In this document: piece after piece, positions 61,459 to 64,000 of the stretch
Layout: every line of letters begins with the position of its first letter
Position numbering within the stretch: the stretch's first letter is position 1
Assembly (NCBI RefSeq): GCF_034058155.1
Contig: NZ_CP139148.1
Location: forward strand, 1,116,001-1,180,000
Reading direction: 5' to 3'
From: Flavobacterium sp. KACC 22761
GTDB lineage: Bacteria; Bacteroidota; Bacteroidia; Flavobacteriales; Flavobacteriaceae
Length of the DNA stretch: 64,000 nucleotides
Position numbers and translations under genes: made by a program
Notes under the pieces: model-generated
What the model saw: only the letters and a program-made list of their open reading frames with translations
What the model was told of the DNA's origin: nothing
Database searches by the model: none

Positions 61459-63360
61459 ATGAAAAAAGTATTATTAACAACCTTAATAATGATGAGTTTA
61501 AACGCTATCGGGCAGAATGTGATGTCGCCAGAATTGTTGTGGAAATTAGGGCGAGTTTCGCCACTTGGACTTTCAAAAGATGAAAAAAATATTGTTTTCA
61601 AAGTTTCTACACCATCTGTGGCCGATAACAAATCGACTTCAAAATTGTATATTATTCCCGTAAACGGAGGAACAGCAACTGAAATTAAAGACACAAGAGA
61701 GGTTTTGAAAGACAAGAATGTTTCGCCTGACGGAAAATTTATTGTTTACAATGACGAAGTAAAAATCGAAAAAGTTTTAGGGAAAGATTTCTACCCAAAT
61801 CTTGATAAATCTGATGCACAAATTTACAATGGATTAGATTACCGTCATTGGGATACTTGGAATGAAGGCAAATACAACCATGTTTTTTACAAAGAAAACA
61901 AAGATGGCGCAAAAGGAATCGACATTTTAAAAGGTGAAACTTTTGATTCTCCTCAAAAACCTTTTGGTGGAGACGAAGATTACATCTGGTCGCCTGACGG
62001 AAAAAGCATTTTGTATGTATGCAAGAAAAAAGCGGGAACTGAATATGCAATTTCTACAAATACAAACATATATGAGTACAATTTAGAGACTCAAAAAACT
62101 ACAAACAGAACTGAAGATAATCTTGGTTACGATACTGCTCCGCAATTTTCTCCAACAGGAAATTTGACTTGGCTGCAAATGAAACGTGACGGTTATGAAG
62201 CGGATAAAAACGACATTATTGTTGAATTCAAAGGAATTAAAACCAATTTGACTGCAAACTGGGATGGAACTGTAGATCATTTTATCTGGAGCAAAGACGG
62301 TAAAAATGTATTTTTTGTTGCCGCAGTTGACGGAACAAAACAACTTTTTACAGTTAATTTCCCTGGTTTGACTAAAATGGCAATCAACGTTCGCCAGATT
62401 ACAAACGGTGATTTTGATGTGAACGATTTAGTAGGTTTTTCTGGAGATGATATCATTGTTACCAGAACAGACATGAATCATGCTGCTGAGATTTATTCTT
62501 ATAATTTAAAGAAAAACACTTGGAAACAAATTTCAAATGTAAATACTGACACTTATAAAACAGTAACGCCAAGTAAAACAGAAAGACGTTATGTTACTAC
62601 AACTGATGGCAAAAAAATGCTGGTTTGGGTAATTCTTCCTCCAAATTTTGATGCTTCAAAAAAATATCCAACCTTGTTATATTGCCAAGGCGGACCACAA
62701 AGTGCATTGACTCAATCCTATTCTTACCGTTGGAATTTCTCTTTGATGGCAGCTAAAGGTTATGTAGTGGTTGCGCCAAATCGTCGCGGAATGCCAGGAC
62801 ATGGTGTTGCATGGAACGAGCAAATCAGTAAAGATTGGGGCGGACAAGTGATGGACGATTACCTTTCTGCAATTGATGATGTTGCAAAAGAAAGTTATGT
62901 TGATAAAAGCCGTTTAGGATGTGTTGGTGCAAGTTACGGAGGATATTCAGTATTTTATTTGGCTGGAATACACAAAAACCGTTTCAAGACTTTTATTGCT
63001 CACGATGGCGTTTTCAACACAGTTTCTATGTTAGGAACAACTGAAGAAGTTTTCTTTAACAACTGGGATTTTGGTGGCGCATATTGGGAAAAAGACAACG
63101 CCGTTGCTCAAAAATCGTACACTACTTTCAACCCTGCAACTTTGGTACAAAACTGGAATAAACCAATTTTGATTTTCCAAGGAGGAAAAGATTACCGTGT
63201 GCCAATCGGGCAAGGACAAGAAGCTTTTCAAGCGGCACAATTAAGAGGAATCAAAAGCAGATTTGTTTATTTCCCAGATGAAAATCACTGGGTTTTAAAA
63301 CCTCAAAATGCTCAAGTTTGGCAAAGTGAATTTTTTAAATGGCTAGACGAAACGCTATAA
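61459..63360 (+). CDS. Secreted S9-family (prolyl oligopeptidase/DPP-like) peptidase
   Basis: Peptidase of 633 residues. Signal peptide about 1-18 (ending LNAIGQ), a beta-propeller (about 30-370, with WSPDGKSILYV and WSKDGKNVFFV repeats of Tol-B/WD type), then an alpha/beta hydrolase domain with the catalytic serine in GCVGASYGGYSVF near 495, Asp in FQGGKDYRVPI near 570 and His in DENHWVL near 605. Likely periplasmic or surface dipeptidyl peptidase that processes peptides. Confidence 0.92.
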   Translation: MKKVLLTTLIMMSLNAIGQNVMSPELLWKLGRVSPLGLSKDEKNIVFKVSTPSVADNKSTSKLYIIPVNGGTATEIKDTREVLKDKNVSPDGKFIVYNDEVKIEKVLGKDFYPNLDKSDAQIYNGLDYRHWDTWNEGKYNHVFYKENKDGAKGIDILKGETFDSPQKPFGGDEDYIWSPDGKSILYVCKKKAGTEYAISTNTNIYEYNLETQKTTNRTEDNLGYDTAPQFSPTGNLTWLQMKRDGYEADKNDIIVEFKGIKTNLTANWDGTVDHFIWSKDGKNVFFVAAVDGTKQLFTVNFPGLTKMAINVRQITNGDFDVNDLVGFSGDDIIVTRTDMNHAAEIYSYNLKKNTWKQISNVNTDTYKTVTPSKTERRYVTTTDGKKMLVWVILPPNFDASKKYPTLLYCQGGPQSALTQSYSYRWNFSLMAAKGYVVVAPNRRGMPGHGVAWNEQISKDWGGQVMDDYLSAIDDVAKESYVDKSRLGCVGASYGGYSVFYLAGIHKNRFKTFIAHDGVFNTVSMLGTTEEVFFNNWDFGGAYWEKDNAVAQKSYTTFNPATLVQNWNKPILIFQGGKDYRVPIGQGQEAFQAAQLRGIKSRFVYFPDENHWVLKPQNAQVWQSEFFKWLDETL

Positions 63361-63377
63361 ATTACTCCTAAATATTA

Positions 63378-63417
63378 AAAACAGCCTCAGATTTATTACA
63401 TAATCTGAGGCTGTTTT
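63378..63417 (+). terminator. Terminator after S9 peptidase
   Basis: AAAACAGCCTCAGATT and AATCTGAGGCTGTTTT form a 16-bp stem around an 8-base loop, followed by CTTTTT. Confidence 0.95.
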
Positions 63418-63540
63418 CTTTTTAAAAACGTTGAATTATGTAACACTTTCGCCTGCATTTCTCTTTTTAAAACAGATTTTTTTAAATAAATTGCAGTGAT
63501 TTCGAATTTTACACCTTCTCAATTTCAACAATAACAATCT

Positions 63541-64000
63541 ATGGAGAGCAAAAAAAGTTATACAGCAATCAAAGTGCTCTTTAGTTATGTTGCATTATTG
63601 GCATTAGTGGTTACCGTAGGATGGTTTTTGTATTCTGAAAATGTCGTTTACAATAAATTAGAAGACAAGATTGCATTCGAAAAAACCAAAATTTTAAGAG
63701 TCAGCAAACTTTTTTCGAATGTATATAAAACAGAAAGTTTGGCACGAAAAACAATACAAACCAATTCTGATTCAGATTTTAAAAGTTATGTTATTGAAAC
63801 CGATTCGCTCCGCGCTCGAATCGATACTTTAAAACAAATTGTTACTACCGAATATCAAAAAGTTCTCTTAGACAGCGTAACGTATTTATTGGCAGAAAAA
63901 ACCAAAAATATCCAGCAACTCAAAACCATAAAAAACAAGGCCGATGATGAAGTTTCGGTAAATTCTGCTATTGATGAAATTACCAAAATGGAGTTTAAGC
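63541..64000 (+). CDS. Membrane sensor protein, probably histidine kinase (partial)
   Basis: First 153 residues, continuing beyond the window. A membrane helix at about 9-27 (AIKVLFSYVALLALVVTVGWFLY), then an extracytoplasmic helical region (LRARIDTLKQIVTTEYQKVL) like the sensor part of Bacteroidota hybrid kinases. No kinase motif is yet visible, so the assignment rests on the architecture alone. Confidence 0.6.
   Translation, partial: MESKKSYTAIKVLFSYVALLALVVTVGWFLYSENVVYNKLEDKIAFEKTKILRVSKLFSNVYKTESLARKTIQTNSDSDFKSYVIETDSLRARIDTLKQIVTTEYQKVLLDSVTYLLAEKTKNIQQLKTIKNKADDEVSVNSAIDEITKMEFK

Overview
This 64 kb window is AT-rich chromosomal DNA of a Bacteroidota bacterium, almost certainly a Flavobacterium or close relative. 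The signs are the Bacteroidota -7 promoter word TAnnTTTG in front of many genes, weak Shine-Dalgarno sequences, a type IX secretion (T9SS) sorting domain, TonB-dependent receptors with carboxypeptidase-like N-terminal domains, families such as DUF4271, DUF4296, DUF5686 and DUF3098, and intergenic spaces full of short palindromic repeats. Most of the window is core genome. The only clear mobile element is one IS3-family insertion sequence; I see no prophage, CRISPR array, rRNA or secretion-system island.

Layout. 1-6.3 kb: a two-component system (sensor kinase cut by the window edge, PhoB-like regulator), diverging from a TonB-dependent receptor, a beta-helix-type lipoprotein and a miniature T9SS protein. 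The lipoprotein promoter carries three 7-bp repeats with an 11-bp period, the layout of a Pho box. 6.4-19.5 kb: LuxE-like acyltransferase, tyrS, an outer-membrane protein, an epimerase, a minus-strand operon (polyprenol-phosphate mannosyltransferase, dihydroorotase, DUF4296), then DUF4271-hemD, an Lrp regulator, a zinc peptidase and a hydrolase/ECF-sigma/membrane-protein operon. 19.9-31.8 kb: leuS, a ModE-like regulator, ftsX-DUF3098-uppP-truB, a thioredoxin-like protein, pyrH-frr and a DUF5686 protein.

32-43 kb: a CPA2 antiporter, a LytS/LytR-type pair with an unrecognised upstream gene, an RND/MMPL transporter, an STM3941-like protein, asnS and rpoN. 43.5-44.8 kb: the IS3 element, with an intact A6G frameshift site and a 3-bp target duplication. 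44.8-56.7 kb: tdk, rsmI, a HopJ-family protein, recJ-MFS, two tandem small paralogues, a heptaheme cytochrome lipoprotein, an LpxH-like phosphatase, queD and an enoyl-CoA hydratase. 56.8-64 kb: tRNA-Ala with a partial tRNA copy just upstream, a likely small RNA, the operon FAD oxidoreductase-mtgA-lpxR, an S9 peptidase and the start of another sensor protein.

The best candidates for undescribed biology are a structured RNA at 57.6-57.8 kb with its own promoter, 12-codon reading frame and terminator; a minus-strand mini-transcript at 26.6-26.8 kb encoding a 25-residue amphipathic peptide; the Pho-box-like array; cloverleaf-like palindromes at 16.4 and 43.3 kb; and the pair of small paralogues beside the heptaheme cytochrome. 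Start sites were moved where the longest reading frame began inside a -7 promoter word.
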